Translations under genes and position numbers: made by a program
The notes under the pieces: generated by a model
Databases searched by the model: none
The model's input: only the letters and a program-made list of their open reading frames with translations
What the model was told of the DNA's origin: nothing
NCBI RefSeq assembly: GCF_006716745.1
Contig: NZ_VFPP01000001.1
Location: 7,761,386-7,825,385, forward strand
Source: Saccharothrix saharensis
Lineage (GTDB): Bacteria; Actinomycetota; Actinomycetes; Mycobacteriales; Pseudonocardiaceae
DNA: 64,000 nt
Direction of reading: 5' to 3'
Part shown: positions 1-9,525 of the stretch, piece after piece
Position numbering within the stretch: position 1 is the stretch's first letter
Layout of the letters: each line of letters starts with the position of its first letter

Positions 1-130
1 CCAGGTCGAGCACGTGCCGTCCGGGACGCGGGCGCAACGCCCGCCCGAGGACGGCCGGCTTGGCGTCGCCCAGCGGGTTGTGGATGCGGTGGTCGCTTTC
101 GCGGATGGTGAAACCACGGGGTACGTCCAC
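1..130 (-). CDS. SAM-dependent methyltransferase, N-terminal fragment (cut by left window edge)
   Basis: Reading leftwards from a GTG at 130, 43 codons stay open to the window edge. The peptide begins VDVPRGFTIRESDHRIHNP and ends RPGRHVLDL. The last part is the beginning of class I methyltransferase motif I (VLDLxxGxG), and the opening resembles small actinobacterial SAM-dependent methyltransferases that start FTIxESxHRIxNP. GAGGA lies nine bases before the GTG, which supports the start. The catalytic part is outside the window, so substrate and reaction cannot be judged. It is divergent from the alpha/beta hydrolase gene. Confidence 0.6.
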   Translation of the reverse strand, partial: MDVPRGFTIRESDHRIHNPLGDAKPAVLGRALRPRPGRHVLDL

Positions 131-387
131 TTGCGGTCGTCCTCACGTCCAGGGGATCGGTCGGCGGTGAGGTCGGGCACGGCCGCCGGCGACTGCCCAC
201 AGGGTTTGCCGGTGCGTCTCGATTGGTCTGTCCACAGTAGACCCCGGGTGGATATGAACCCCTATTCGGTGCGATCTCGGAATGGCCACCCCGGAATTGC
301 GGAGAAATGGTCCCGATCACCCGAATGCGCGGCCTGGATTCGGTAGCGTCGATGGGCACAGGGAGGAAGTCAAGTCCAGGGGGGACC
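131..387. other. Divergent intergenic region
   Basis: This stretch separates the leftward methyltransferase start from the rightward hydrolase start and should hold both promoters. Frames running through it give low-complexity Arg/Ser/Pro-rich peptides without an RBS, so I see no gene. No clear -35/-10 pair or operator palindrome was recognised. Confidence 0.4.
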
Positions 388-1179
388 ATGACGGCCGGCC
401 GCTTGATTCTCGACGACGGCGAATTGACCTACCAGAGACGGGGCGACGGGCCGCCGGTCGTGCTGCTGCACGCCGGTGGCCTCTCGGACGCCCTGTGGGA
501 CCGCCAGTTCCCGCTGCTGGCGCGGGACCGCATTGCGGTCCGGTACGACGCGAGGGGCCACGGCGGGTCGTCGCCGGTGACCGGCCCGTTCTCCCACCAC
601 GAAGACCTGGAGCACCTGCTCGACGGGCTCGACCTCGACCGGGCGACCCTGGTCGGGCTGTCGCTGGGCGCCCGCACCGCGGTGGACTTCGCGCTCGCCC
701 ACCCCGACCGGGTGGCGGACCTGGTGCTGGTCGGTCCGGGCGTGAGCGGGATGGAGGTCGAGGACCCGTTCACCGTGGACCTGATCGCGCGGCTGCGGGC
801 GTCGACCACGGTGGACGAGGTGGCGGAGTGCCTGCTGCGGATGTGGGTCGACGGCCCGCACCGGTCGCCGGACGAGGTGGACCCGGCGGTGCGGGAGCTG
901 TGCCGCGGCCTGACCGCCCACGCCGTGGCGCGCGGCGCGTTCGGCACCGCGCCGGACGAGCTGCACGCGGTGGACCGGCTGCACGAGCTGCGCGCGCGGA
1001 CGCTGGTCATCGTCGGCGACCTCGACTCGTCGGACATCCACGGCGTGGCCGACCGGCTGTGCGAGTCCGTGCCCGGCGCGGAGAAGGTCGTCGTCGCGGG
1101 CGCCGGCCACCTGGTGAACCTCGACCGGCCGGACGAGTTCGACCGGGCCCTGCTGCGGTTCCTGCGCGCGTCGCGATGA
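388..1179 (+). CDS. Alpha/beta fold hydrolase
   Basis: 264 aa. A single alpha/beta-hydrolase fold domain fills the protein. HAGG near residue 29 forms the oxyanion region, the nucleophile elbow is GLSLG with Ser92, an acid is available in VGDLDSSD, and the catalytic His lies in AGAGHLVN near the C-terminus. No signal peptide is present, so it is cytoplasmic. The ATG at 388 is preferred over the in-frame ATG at 307 because GGGGGG lies just before it and the hydrolase fold begins there. Its TGA overlaps the ATG of the GGDEF gene (ATGA), so the two are translationally coupled. Substrate unknown; 3-oxoadipate enol-lactonase-like esterases are the closest type by eye. Confidence 0.85.
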   Translation: MTAGRLILDDGELTYQRRGDGPPVVLLHAGGLSDALWDRQFPLLARDRIAVRYDARGHGGSSPVTGPFSHHEDLEHLLDGLDLDRATLVGLSLGARTAVDFALAHPDRVADLVLVGPGVSGMEVEDPFTVDLIARLRASTTVDEVAECLLRMWVDGPHRSPDEVDPAVRELCRGLTAHAVARGAFGTAPDELHAVDRLHELRARTLVIVGDLDSSDIHGVADRLCESVPGAEKVVVAGAGHLVNLDRPDEFDRALLRFLRASR

Positions 1180-2603
1180 ACGGCGGCTTCCACCAGGCGG
1201 TGCTCGAACGGGCCGACGCCGCCGTGCTGGTGGTCGATCCGAGCGACCTGGGCGTCCGGTGGGCGACCCCGGCGGCCCGGCGGTTGTTCGGCGGCGCGTC
1301 CGGCCTGCTGCCCGACCTGGTGGCGAACGGCGACTCGGCGGCGGTCGGCACGTTCCTGCAGGCGGTGAGGCGGGCGGGCGCGTCGCGGTTGACGTGCGCG
1401 GTGCCGGTGGAGGGCTCCGCGCACCGGCGCGTCGACCTGATCGCCCGCGACCTGAGCGCGGACCCCGACGTGCGGGGCCTGGTGGTGGTCGCGCTCGACG
1501 TCACGGGCTGGGCGGCGACGGCCGACGAGCTGGGCAGCAGGCTCAACACCGACGCGCTGACGGGCCTGGCGAGCCGCACCGGGTTCCTGCCGCGGCTGGA
1601 GCAGGCCGTGCGCGGCGGACCGGGCCCGGTGCTGGTGTTCCTCGACCTCGACCGGTTCAAGGAGGTCAACGACTGCCACGGGCACGCCGCGGGTGACCAC
1701 GTGCTGCGCCTGGTCGCGTCCCGGCTGGCCGCGGTGGTGACCGGGCGCGGCACGGCGGCCCGGCTCGGCGGCGACGAGTTCGCCGTGCTGCTCGACGAGC
1801 TGGACGAGCAGCAGGCCATCGCGGCGGCGCGGGAGATCCTGGCCGTGATCGCCACGCCGGTGACGTTGGACGAGGGGGTGATCCGGCTGTCGGTGTCGGC
1901 CGGCATCACGTTCGTCCGGCCCGGCCACGGCGCGGAGGACCTGCTGCACCAGGCGGACCTGGCGATGTACCGGGCGAAGACGATCGGCCCGGACGGCGTC
2001 GCCGTCTACGACCAGGACCTGGAGGACTGGGCGCTGGCGCGCAAGCACCAGGTGGACCGGCTCGCCGAGCGGCTGGAGGAGCTGCACGCGGAGAACCGGG
2101 CGCTGGCCGAGGCGGCGACCATCGACCAGCGGACGGGCCTGCCGAACCCGGCGACGTTCGACGCCGACCACGCCCGCCGCAACCGGGTGGGCGAGCCGTA
2201 CAGCCTGCTGCTGGTCGACATCGACCGGTTCCACAGCTACAACACGCTGTACCGCTACCTGGCCGGGCACGAGACGCTGCGCAAGGTCGGCGAGGCCATC
2301 GACCGGAGCACCCGCGCGGGCGACCGCGCCTACCGGTACGGGGGCGAGGAGTTCACCGTGCTGCTGCCCGCCACGCGGCTGGACGGTGCCCTGGCGCTGG
2401 GCGAGCGGATCCGGCAGGAGGTGCAGCGGCTCGGGCTGGAGCACCGGGGCAACCCCGGCGGCGTGGTGACGGTGTCGATCGGCGCGGTGGAGGTCCGCGC
2501 GGGCGCGTCGGTCACCGACGCGGTGGAGGAGGCCAGCGTGGCGGTGCTGGAGGCCAAGGACGCGGGCCGCAACCTCGTGGTCGGCCGCCGCGCCGGGGGC
2601 TGA
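1176..2603 (+). CDS. Tandem GGDEF-domain protein with N-terminal PAS-like sensor
   Basis: 475 aa. Residues 1-115 look like a PAS-type sensor (ADAAVLVVDP... ending VVALDVTG). A first GGDEF domain begins at DALTGLASR with signature GGDEF at residues 198-202, and a second begins at DQRTGLPNP with GGEEF at 389-393. A charged, probably coiled segment joins them. Both signatures match active diguanylate cyclases, which make c-di-GMP from two GTP. No EAL or HD-GYP domain and no membrane segment is present. The start overlaps the hydrolase stop by four bases. Tandem GGDEF domains in one chain are uncommon, and one copy may be regulatory. Confidence 0.85.
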   Translation: MNGGFHQAVLERADAAVLVVDPSDLGVRWATPAARRLFGGASGLLPDLVANGDSAAVGTFLQAVRRAGASRLTCAVPVEGSAHRRVDLIARDLSADPDVRGLVVVALDVTGWAATADELGSRLNTDALTGLASRTGFLPRLEQAVRGGPGPVLVFLDLDRFKEVNDCHGHAAGDHVLRLVASRLAAVVTGRGTAARLGGDEFAVLLDELDEQQAIAAAREILAVIATPVTLDEGVIRLSVSAGITFVRPGHGAEDLLHQADLAMYRAKTIGPDGVAVYDQDLEDWALARKHQVDRLAERLEELHAENRALAEAATIDQRTGLPNPATFDADHARRNRVGEPYSLLLVDIDRFHSYNTLYRYLAGHETLRKVGEAIDRSTRAGDRAYRYGGEEFTVLLPATRLDGALALGERIRQEVQRLGLEHRGNPGGVVTVSIGAVEVRAGASVTDAVEEASVAVLEAKDAGRNLVVGRRAGG

Positions 2604-2606
2604 GCC

Positions 2607-3491
2607 TCACGCGGCGAGCGCGTCCAGCAACCACGAGTGGGCCGCGCCGACCGTGACCTCCTCGCCGGTCACCGTGCCGACCAGGTGCCAGTACCGGCGC
2701 AGCCGGGGATCGCCCTCGACCGCGGTCCGCGCGCGCAGGGCACGGCGGAACGCGGGGGTGTCCCGCCGGCCCAGCACCTCCGCGTAGGACCGCACGAACA
2801 GGTCCAGCGCGGGCCCCGGACCGGGCGGGCGGCCCGCCGACACCAGCGGGCGGGCCGCGTCGCACGCCCGTCCCACGCCGTCGTGCAGCGCGCGCTGGTC
2901 CGGGACGCGGTCGCGAGTGGACAGCAGGTGGCGCAGGGACCGGTCGGCGGTCAGCGCGACCATCCCGGCGTAGGCGAGCACCTGCTCGGGCGTCGGGTCG
3001 GCCGGTGGCGGCGGCGCGCTCACGTGGAGGAACATCTCGAGCGTGTCCGCCGGCGCGGGCCCGAGGTAGCACCGGCTCCAGAACGACGTCAACGAGTCCC
3101 GCACGGCCCGGCCGTCCGGCGCGGCGGCCAGCAGCGCCAAGCGCGCGGCCCGCGCGGCCGGCGGGGCGTGCTCGACCGCGCGCAGGGCCGCCCGACGCCA
3201 CGCGATCTCCGCCAGCGCCACGTCGAGTGCCGCCCGCTCCGCCGCGACCGCGTCGGCCAGCGACCGCCGCCCGGCCAGCACGTCGGTGATCACGGGCAGC
3301 CCCAACCCGAGCGCGCGCAGCTCCCGGACCGTCCGCAGCCGGTCGACGGCGGCCCGGTCGAACCGCCGGTGCCCACCCGCGCTGCGGGCCGGTTCGAGCA
3401 CGCCTTCGTCGCAGTAGAACCGGATGGTGCGCACCGGCACCCCGGTCAGCCGCGCCAGGTCGCCGATGCCCAGCACTGTGTCCCCCGTCAC
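2607..3491 (-). CDS. MerR family transcriptional regulator
   Basis: About 295 aa. The N-terminus is a MerR winged helix (LGIGDLARLTGVPVRTIRFY, then AGGHRRFDRAAVDRLRTV). A coiled stretch follows and then a long helical C-terminal domain lacking the conserved Cys cluster of metal sensors, so it probably senses a small molecule. The GTG at 3491 is preceded by GGAGG; a GTG at 3476 with GGGGGA before it and one at 3509 are alternatives. It is divergent from the mycothiol-dependent enzyme at 3536, with 44 bases between starts, and may control that gene and itself. It converges with the GGDEF gene at its 3' end. Confidence 0.85.
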   Translation of the reverse strand: MTGDTVLGIGDLARLTGVPVRTIRFYCDEGVLEPARSAGGHRRFDRAAVDRLRTVRELRALGLGLPVITDVLAGRRSLADAVAAERAALDVALAEIAWRRAALRAVEHAPPAARAARLALLAAAPDGRAVRDSLTSFWSRCYLGPAPADTLEMFLHVSAPPPPADPTPEQVLAYAGMVALTADRSLRHLLSTRDRVPDQRALHDGVGRACDAARPLVSAGRPPGPGPALDLFVRSYAEVLGRRDTPAFRRALRARTAVEGDPRLRRYWHLVGTVTGEEVTVGAAHSWLLDALAA

Positions 3492-3535
3492 GATCGGTCG
3501 AACCTCCACCCGGGTGCCGTTCCTACGGTACGGCC

Positions 3536-4261
3536 ATGCCGACCCCCGAACGCCTCGCCGTGGGCTTGCTCGAGCAGACCTCCGCTGTCGCCGCGCACGT
3601 CCGCGACTTCACCGCGACCGTGCCGACCTGTCCGGAGTGGACGGTGCGCGACCTCGTCGCGCACATCGGTCAGGAACACCGCTGGGCCGCCGCGATCGTG
3701 CGCTCCGGCCTGCCCGTCGCCGTGCCCGACCCCCGGGACCAACCGGTCCCCGGCGACTGGGCCGCGTGGCTGCGCGACGGCGCGGTGGCGTTGATCGAGG
3801 CGGTCGGCGACGGCGTCACGCCGGTGTGGACCTACTTCGGCGACGGTCCGTCCGCGTTCTGGCTGCGGCGGATGCTGCACGACACCACCATCCACCACGC
3901 CGACCTCGCGGGCCGGGACGCGCTGATCCCGGCCGACCTCGCCGCCGATGCCCTGGACGGCCTGCTGGAGCTGCTGACCGCGCCCGGCGCGCCCACCCTG
4001 AAGCCGGCTCTGGCCGAGCTGCGCGGCGACGGCCAGGTCGTCGTGCTGAACCCGCACGGCGGGCCGCCCTGGACCATCACCCGAGGACCGGCCGGTCCGA
4101 CGTGGCGACGGGGCGACGGCGCCGCGGACGTCACCGTGACGGCGAGCGCCCGCGACCTGCTGCTCGTCGCCACCCGGCGGCTGTCGCCGGACGCCGCCGG
4201 CGTGACCGTCTCCGGCGACCGTGCCCTCCTCGACCACTGGCTCACCCGGACGGCGCTTTGA
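3536..4261 (+). CDS. Maleylpyruvate isomerase-family, mycothiol-dependent enzyme
   Basis: 241 aa. The N-terminal half is a DinB/MDMPI four-helix metal-binding fold: CPEWTVRDLVAHIGQEHRW carries the first metal-ligand His, and HDTTIHHADLAG near residues 119-130 gives the others. The C-terminal part (VLNPHGGPPWTITRGP and DVTVTASARDLLLV) is the SCP2-like domain usual in these proteins. Family members use mycothiol as thiol cofactor, which agrees with mshC in the same window. The substrate is unknown and need not be maleylpyruvate. The gene is divergent from a MerR regulator, which probably controls it. Confidence 0.85.
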   Translation: MPTPERLAVGLLEQTSAVAAHVRDFTATVPTCPEWTVRDLVAHIGQEHRWAAAIVRSGLPVAVPDPRDQPVPGDWAAWLRDGAVALIEAVGDGVTPVWTYFGDGPSAFWLRRMLHDTTIHHADLAGRDALIPADLAADALDGLLELLTAPGAPTLKPALAELRGDGQVVVLNPHGGPPWTITRGPAGPTWRRGDGAADVTVTASARDLLLVATRRLSPDAAGVTVSGDRALLDHWLTRTAL

Positions 4262-4330
4262 GCGGCCGTTCGGCCCAGTCGACGACTACTCACAGTAGAG
4301 AACTGGCTGAGTTCGATTGCGAGTCAATGA

Positions 4331-4355
4331 ATTCACCTGGGCCGTTCTGGTGAAT
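4331..4355. promoter_or_regulatory. Inverted repeat upstream of the MHYT gene
   Basis: ATTCACC at 4331-4337 pairs with GGTGAAT at 4349-4355 around an 11-base spacer. It ends 21 bases before the MHYT start and follows a 70-base AT-richer stretch, so it could be an operator or a 5' hairpin. No regulator can be assigned. Confidence 0.3.
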
Positions 4356-4375
4356 GCAGTCACGGTCAGTTAGTA

Positions 4376-5131
4376 ATGGCTGTGCCTCACGACTCGATGC
4401 AGCACTTCTCCGACGGCCTCTCCACCCTGGTGCTGGCCTACGTCGTCTCCGTCGTCGGCTCGCTGATCGGCCTCGCCTGCATGGCCCGCGCCCAAGCCGA
4501 GCGCGACCGCGCCGTCAAGGCCCGCTGGACCGTGCTCGGCGCGTTCGCCATCGGCGGTGTCGCCATCTGGCTCATGCACTTCATCGCCATGCTCGGCTTC
4601 GACATCCCCGGCGCGACGATCAAGTACTCGGTGCCGCTGACCGCGCTGTCCGCCGTGGCGGCGATCGGTGTGGTCGGGATCGGGCTGTCGCTGGTGACGC
4701 TCGTCCGGTTCACCAGGATGCGGCTGCTGCTCGCCGGCCTGCTCGCCGGGCTGGGCGTGGCCGGCATGCACTACCTGGGCATGTCCGCCATCCGGTTCCG
4801 CGGCGGGATCTCCTACGACCCGGTGCTGGTGGCGCTGTCCTGCGTGATCGCGGTGGTGGCGGCGACCGCCGCGTTCTGGTTCACCCTGGTCGTCAAGACC
4901 ACCCCGGCGCGGATGGCGGCCGGTTTGATCATGGGCGTCGCGGTCACCGGCATGCACTACACCGGCATGGCCGCCGTGCGGGTCACCACCGACCCGGACG
5001 CCGCCGCCCCGCAGGGCGCGGCCGTGTTCGACCTGGTGTTCCCGGTGTTCGTGACGAGCGCGCTGGTGGTCGCGGCACTGCTGTGGATGCTCTTCACCTC
5101 CGACGACGACGCGCTGGGCGAGGCCGCCTGA
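4376..5131 (+). CDS. MHYT-domain integral membrane sensor
   Basis: 251 aa, about seven membrane helices. The repeated MHYT signatures are visible as IWLMHFIAML near residue 65, GMHYLGM near 127 and GMHYTGM near 190. In this family the Met, His and Tyr residues near the membrane surface are thought to bind copper and sense O2, NO or CO. The usual output (GGDEF-EAL, LytTR or kinase) is absent: the protein ends in a short acidic tail. The ATG at 4376 lacks a clear RBS, and an in-frame ATG at 4397 is an alternative. The closest possible output in the window is the tandem GGDEF protein about 3 kb upstream. Confidence 0.85.
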   Translation: MAVPHDSMQHFSDGLSTLVLAYVVSVVGSLIGLACMARAQAERDRAVKARWTVLGAFAIGGVAIWLMHFIAMLGFDIPGATIKYSVPLTALSAVAAIGVVGIGLSLVTLVRFTRMRLLLAGLLAGLGVAGMHYLGMSAIRFRGGISYDPVLVALSCVIAVVAATAAFWFTLVVKTTPARMAAGLIMGVAVTGMHYTGMAAVRVTTDPDAAAPQGAAVFDLVFPVFVTSALVVAALLWMLFTSDDDALGEAA

Positions 5132-5147
5132 CGGCTACCGTGGGCGC

Positions 5148-5681
5148 GTGTCGTGGTCGGCGGTGGTCCTCGCGGGTGGTCGGGGCAGCAGGTTGGGCGG
5201 CGTCGACAAGGCGTCGGTCGTGGTCGGCGGGCGCACACTCCTCGACCACGTGCTGGACGCCGTCGCGCTCGCCGAGCGGACCGTCGTCGTGGGTCCGCGC
5301 AAGGCCGGCGTGCCCGGCGTGACCTGGGCGCGGGAGGACCCGCCCGGCGGTGGACCCGTCGCCGGACTGGCCGCGGGGCTCGCGCACGTCACGACCGACC
5401 TCGTGGTGGTGCTCGCGGTGGACCAGCCGGGCATCACCCGGTCCACGGTGGACCGCCTGCTCGCGGCCATCGGCGACACCGGCGCGGTGCTCGTGGACGA
5501 CGAAGGGCGCTCGCAGTGGCTCATCGGCGCGTGGCGCACCGCGGCGTTGCGCCGAGCGCTGCCGCCCGACCCGCGCGACGCGTCGATGAGGTCCGTCCTC
5601 GGCCCGCTGGACGCCGTGCCCGTCACCGCCCGACCGGGTGAGGCGCGTGACGTCGACACCCCGCGCGACCTGACCCCGTGA
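5148..5681 (+). CDS. mobA: Molybdenum cofactor guanylyltransferase (MobA-like)
   Basis: 177 aa, short but complete for the family. The NTP-transferase signature LAGGRGSRLGGVDKA lies at residues 8-22, followed by GPRKAGVPGVTWAREDPPGGGP and VLAVDQP, where the conserved Asp binds Mg-GTP. MobA attaches GMP to molybdopterin to give the bis-MGD cofactor. The start is a GTG 17 bases after the MHYT stop. No molybdoenzyme or other moa/moe gene lies in the window. CobY- or IspD-type nucleotidyltransferases share the fold, but the LAGGxSxRxGxDKA pattern favours MobA. Confidence 0.8.
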   Translation: MSWSAVVLAGGRGSRLGGVDKASVVVGGRTLLDHVLDAVALAERTVVVGPRKAGVPGVTWAREDPPGGGPVAGLAAGLAHVTTDLVVVLAVDQPGITRSTVDRLLAAIGDTGAVLVDDEGRSQWLIGAWRTAALRRALPPDPRDASMRSVLGPLDAVPVTARPGEARDVDTPRDLTP

Positions 5682-5814
5682 CCGGGACCAAGATCCGGTG
5701 CGGACGGCGTGAGCTGCGCCGCTGCCCGAATCCGGGTCCGACCCCCTTCACAAGAGCCACACCGTCGGCAGGGGAGACTGGGCCACCGTCGTACAACCCT
5801 GTCGAGGAGGACCT

Positions 5815-6842
<1,028 letters not shown>

Positions 6843-6846
<4 letters not shown>

Positions 6847-7793
6847 CCGAGCCGAACCCGACGACCGGCGAGCGGCCGAACTGGGCGCCACCGGTGCTGC
6901 ACGGCGGCCGGATGGAAGCGGCGCTGCGCACGCTCGAGCTGGAGGTGCGCCGCCGGCTCGACGGGCTGCTCCAGGGCAACCACCTGGGTCTGGTCCCCGG
7001 ACCGGGTTCCGAGCCCGGCGAGGCACGGCCCTACCAGCCCGGCGACGACGTGCGGCGGATGGACTGGGCGGTCACCGCGCGCACCACCGTGCCGCACATC
7101 CGCGAGACCGTCGCCGACCGCGAGCTGGAGACGTGGCTCGCGATCGACCTGTCGCCCAGCCTCGACTTCGGCACGGCGGCGTGCGAGAAGCGCGACCTGG
7201 TGGTCGCCGCGACGGCCGCGGTCGCGCACCTGACCCGCGGCGGCGGCAACCGGATCGGCGCGCTGGTGTCCACCGGCGAAGACCTCGTCCGGGTGCCCGC
7301 GCGCGGTGGCCTGGCGCACTCGCGCGGCCTGATCCGCAAGGTCGCCGAGACGCCACGCGCGCCCGAGGGCACCCGCGGCTCACTGGCCGACGTGGTCGAG
7401 CAGTTGCGCCGCCCGCCGCGGCGGCGCGGCCTGGTCGTGGTGATCTCCGACTTCCTCGGCGGCACGGAGTGGCAGCGCCCGCTGCGCGCGTTGTCCGCCC
7501 GGCACGACCTGGTGGCCATCGAGGTGATCGACCCCCGTGACGTCGACCTGCCCGAGGTGGGCACGGTCGTGCTGGCCGACCCGGAGTCGGGTCGGCAGCG
7601 CGAGGTCGTGGCGTCACCGCTGCTGCGCCGGGAGTTCGCCGCCGCGGCGGCCGAGCACCGCGCCGAGGTGGCCGCGGGCCTGCGCCGCGCCGGTGCCGGC
7701 CACCTGGTGCTGCGCACCGACTCGGACTGGATCGCCGACACCGTGCGGTTCGTCGTCGCGCGCAAGCGCCGCTGGTCGGGAGGGGTGGCCTGA
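6843..7793 (+). CDS. DUF58 domain-containing protein
   Basis: 316 aa. The DUF58 hallmark PGPGSEPGEARPYQPGDDVRR is followed by MDWAVTARTTVPHIRE, then a VWA-like region (LAIDLSPSLDFG, VVVISDFLGG). No membrane helix is present, so it is a soluble partner of MoxR. The GTG start overlaps the MoxR stop and its stop overlaps the next ATG (TGATG). In the MoxR-DUF58-VWA arrangement this protein is thought to bridge the ATPase and the membrane VWA protein. Confidence 0.9.
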
Positions 7794-8758
7794 TGAGCCT
7801 GTCGGGTTTCACCGCGCCGTGGTGGTTCCTGCTGCTGGTGGGCGTGGCGGCGCTGGCCGCGTTCTACGTGGTGCTGCAGCGCGTGCTGCGCAAGCGGACG
7901 CTGCGGTTCGCCAACCTGCCGATGCTGGAGAAGGTCGCGCCCAAGCGGCAGGGCTGGTACCGGCACGTGCCGGTGGCGTTGCTGATGGTCGCGTTCATCG
8001 CGCTGACCGTGGCGCTGGCCGGGCCGACCGCCGAGCAGAAGGTGCCGCGCAACCGCGCCACCGTGATGCTGGTGATCGACACGTCGCTGTCGATGAAGGC
8101 CACCGACGTGCAGCCGTCCCGGCTGGAGGCCGCGCAGGTGGCCGCCAAGTCGTTCGCCGACGGGCTCACGCCGGGCATCAACCTGGGGCTGATCTCGTTC
8201 GCGGGCTCGGCGACCGTGCTCGTCGCGCCGACCACCGACCGTGCCGCGGTCACGCAGAGCATCGACGGGCTCAAGCTCGCCCAGTCGACCGCGACCGGTG
8301 ACGCGATCGTGGCGGCGCTGGCGGCGATCGACTCGTTCGGCAAGGTCGTCGGCGGCGCGGACGGACCACCGCCCGCGCGGGTCGTGCTGATGACCGACGG
8401 CAAGGAGACCGTCGGCACGCGGGACGCGTTCGACGCGGCCGAGGACGCGAAGAAGGCGGGCGTCCCGATCTCCACGATCTCGTTCGGCACCGAGGAGGGT
8501 GTCGTCGAGATCGAGGGCCGGCGGCAGGAGGTGCCGGTGGACGACGACTCGATGAAGGAGATCGCGAAGCTGTCCGGCGGCGAGTTCTTCAAGGCCGCGA
8601 GCGCCGAGGAGCTGCGCCGGGTGTACGACACGCTGGGCGAGCAGATCGGCTACGAGAAGAAGCAGGCCGACGCGTCGCGGCCGTGGGTGACGCTGGGCAC
8701 CGTGCTGGGGATGATCGCCGTGGCGGGCGCGCTGCTCTTCGGGCAACGTCTGCCGTGA
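7793..8758 (+). CDS. VWA-domain membrane protein (BatA-like)
   Basis: 321 aa. Helices at about 7-29 and 59-78 anchor the N-terminus and one at about 299-317 anchors the C-terminus. The VWA domain lies between them, with an intact metal-ion-dependent adhesion site, DTSLSM (Asp96, Ser98, Ser100). It resembles BatA of the aerotolerance (Bat) operons and closes the MoxR operon. The predicted topology puts the VWA domain in one compartment between membrane anchors. The TGATG overlap with the DUF58 gene indicates one transcript. Confidence 0.9.
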   Translation: MSLSGFTAPWWFLLLVGVAALAAFYVVLQRVLRKRTLRFANLPMLEKVAPKRQGWYRHVPVALLMVAFIALTVALAGPTAEQKVPRNRATVMLVIDTSLSMKATDVQPSRLEAAQVAAKSFADGLTPGINLGLISFAGSATVLVAPTTDRAAVTQSIDGLKLAQSTATGDAIVAALAAIDSFGKVVGGADGPPPARVVLMTDGKETVGTRDAFDAAEDAKKAGVPISTISFGTEEGVVEIEGRRQEVPVDDDSMKEIAKLSGGEFFKAASAEELRRVYDTLGEQIGYEKKQADASRPWVTLGTVLGMIAVAGALLFGQRLP

Positions 8759-8767
8759 CGCGGCAGT

Positions 8768-9337
8768 ATGTCGCCCGTGGTGGTGGCGGAGAACTGGCGG
8801 GAGATGGTCGACTGGTCCGTGGCGCTGCTGCGCCGCGGCACCGGCGAGGGCGTGCCGGAGTGGAACCGGCGGGTGCTGTCGTCCGGCCACGACAACGAGC
8901 GTGACCTGCGCGTGTGGCTGCGTGAGCAGGGCGTGACGGGGTATCCGCAGATGCTGTTGGTGATGGAGCGGTTCGGCTACCCCGAGCTGCTGCGCGCGTC
9001 GTCGGACGGGCTGGTGGACGCCCAGTACGCCGACCGGCCCGAGCTGCGGCCCATCCTCGACCGGCTGCTGGCCGAGGCGGCGTTGCTGGGACCTATGCGC
9101 GTCCGGGCGCGCAAGGCGTACGTGGCCCTCGTGACGCCGCGCCGGACGTTCGCGATCGTGAAGCCGGCCACCCGCACCCGCGTCGACCTGGGCCTGCGCC
9201 TACCCTCCCACCCCCAGGACCCGCCCCGCCCCCCGGCCACCGTCACCATCACCGTGCGGATCGGCATCGGCAGCGCGGACGCCGTCGACGACGACATCCT
9301 GACCTCCCTGCGCCACGCCTACCTGACCAACCTCTGA
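8768..9337 (+). CDS. DUF4287/DUF5655-like protein
   Basis: 189 aa. The N-terminal segment (ERDLRVWLREQGVTGYPQML) resembles DUF4287 and the C-terminal segment (RKAYVALVTPRRTFAIVKPATRTRV then LGLRLP) resembles DUF5655. The latter is a small alpha/beta domain seen in standalone actinobacterial proteins and beside some nucleases. There is no signal peptide. The ATG is nine bases after the VWA stop and lacks a strong RBS, so it may be read through from the MoxR operon. Function unknown. Confidence 0.75.
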   Translation: MSPVVVAENWREMVDWSVALLRRGTGEGVPEWNRRVLSSGHDNERDLRVWLREQGVTGYPQMLLVMERFGYPELLRASSDGLVDAQYADRPELRPILDRLLAEAALLGPMRVRARKAYVALVTPRRTFAIVKPATRTRVDLGLRLPSHPQDPPRPPATVTITVRIGIGSADAVDDDILTSLRHAYLTNL

Positions 9338-9363
9338 CCCGCGTGTCGAACCCCCGCGTCCCG

Positions 9364-9518
9364 CGTGTCGAACGCTCAGGACCACCGTGTCGAACGCTCA
9401 GGACCACCGTGTCGAACGCTCAGGACCCCTGAGTTCACCGTTCAGAACGCGCCCGGCCGTCCTGAGCGTTGAATTCAGGGGTCCTGAGCGTTCGACTCTC
9501 GGGACCCGAGCGTTCGAC
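9364..9518. repeat. Inverted array of TCGAACGCTCAGGAC repeats
   Basis: Three 22-base direct repeats built on TCGAACGCTCAGGAC lie at 9364-9385, 9386-9407 and 9408-9429. Three reverse-oriented copies (GTCCTGAGCGTT, its TCGAC-extended form, and a diverged ACCCGAGCGTTCGAC) lie at 9459-9470, 9481-9496 and 9503-9518. The arms face each other across about 30 bases and could form a very long hairpin. The element lies between two convergent genes, so bidirectional termination is the simplest role. A mobile intergenic repeat family is also possible. Confidence 0.8.
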
Positions 9519-9525
9519 TCTCGGG

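Noticed and set aside
14..346. 110-codon rightward open frame at the left edge
   Set aside because: No RBS or recognisable domain, and it is antisense to the methyltransferase fragment, whose protein sequence is convincing.
9364..9518. Direct repeats as a CRISPR array
   Set aside because: The 22-base units abut without spacers and are mirrored in reverse orientation.
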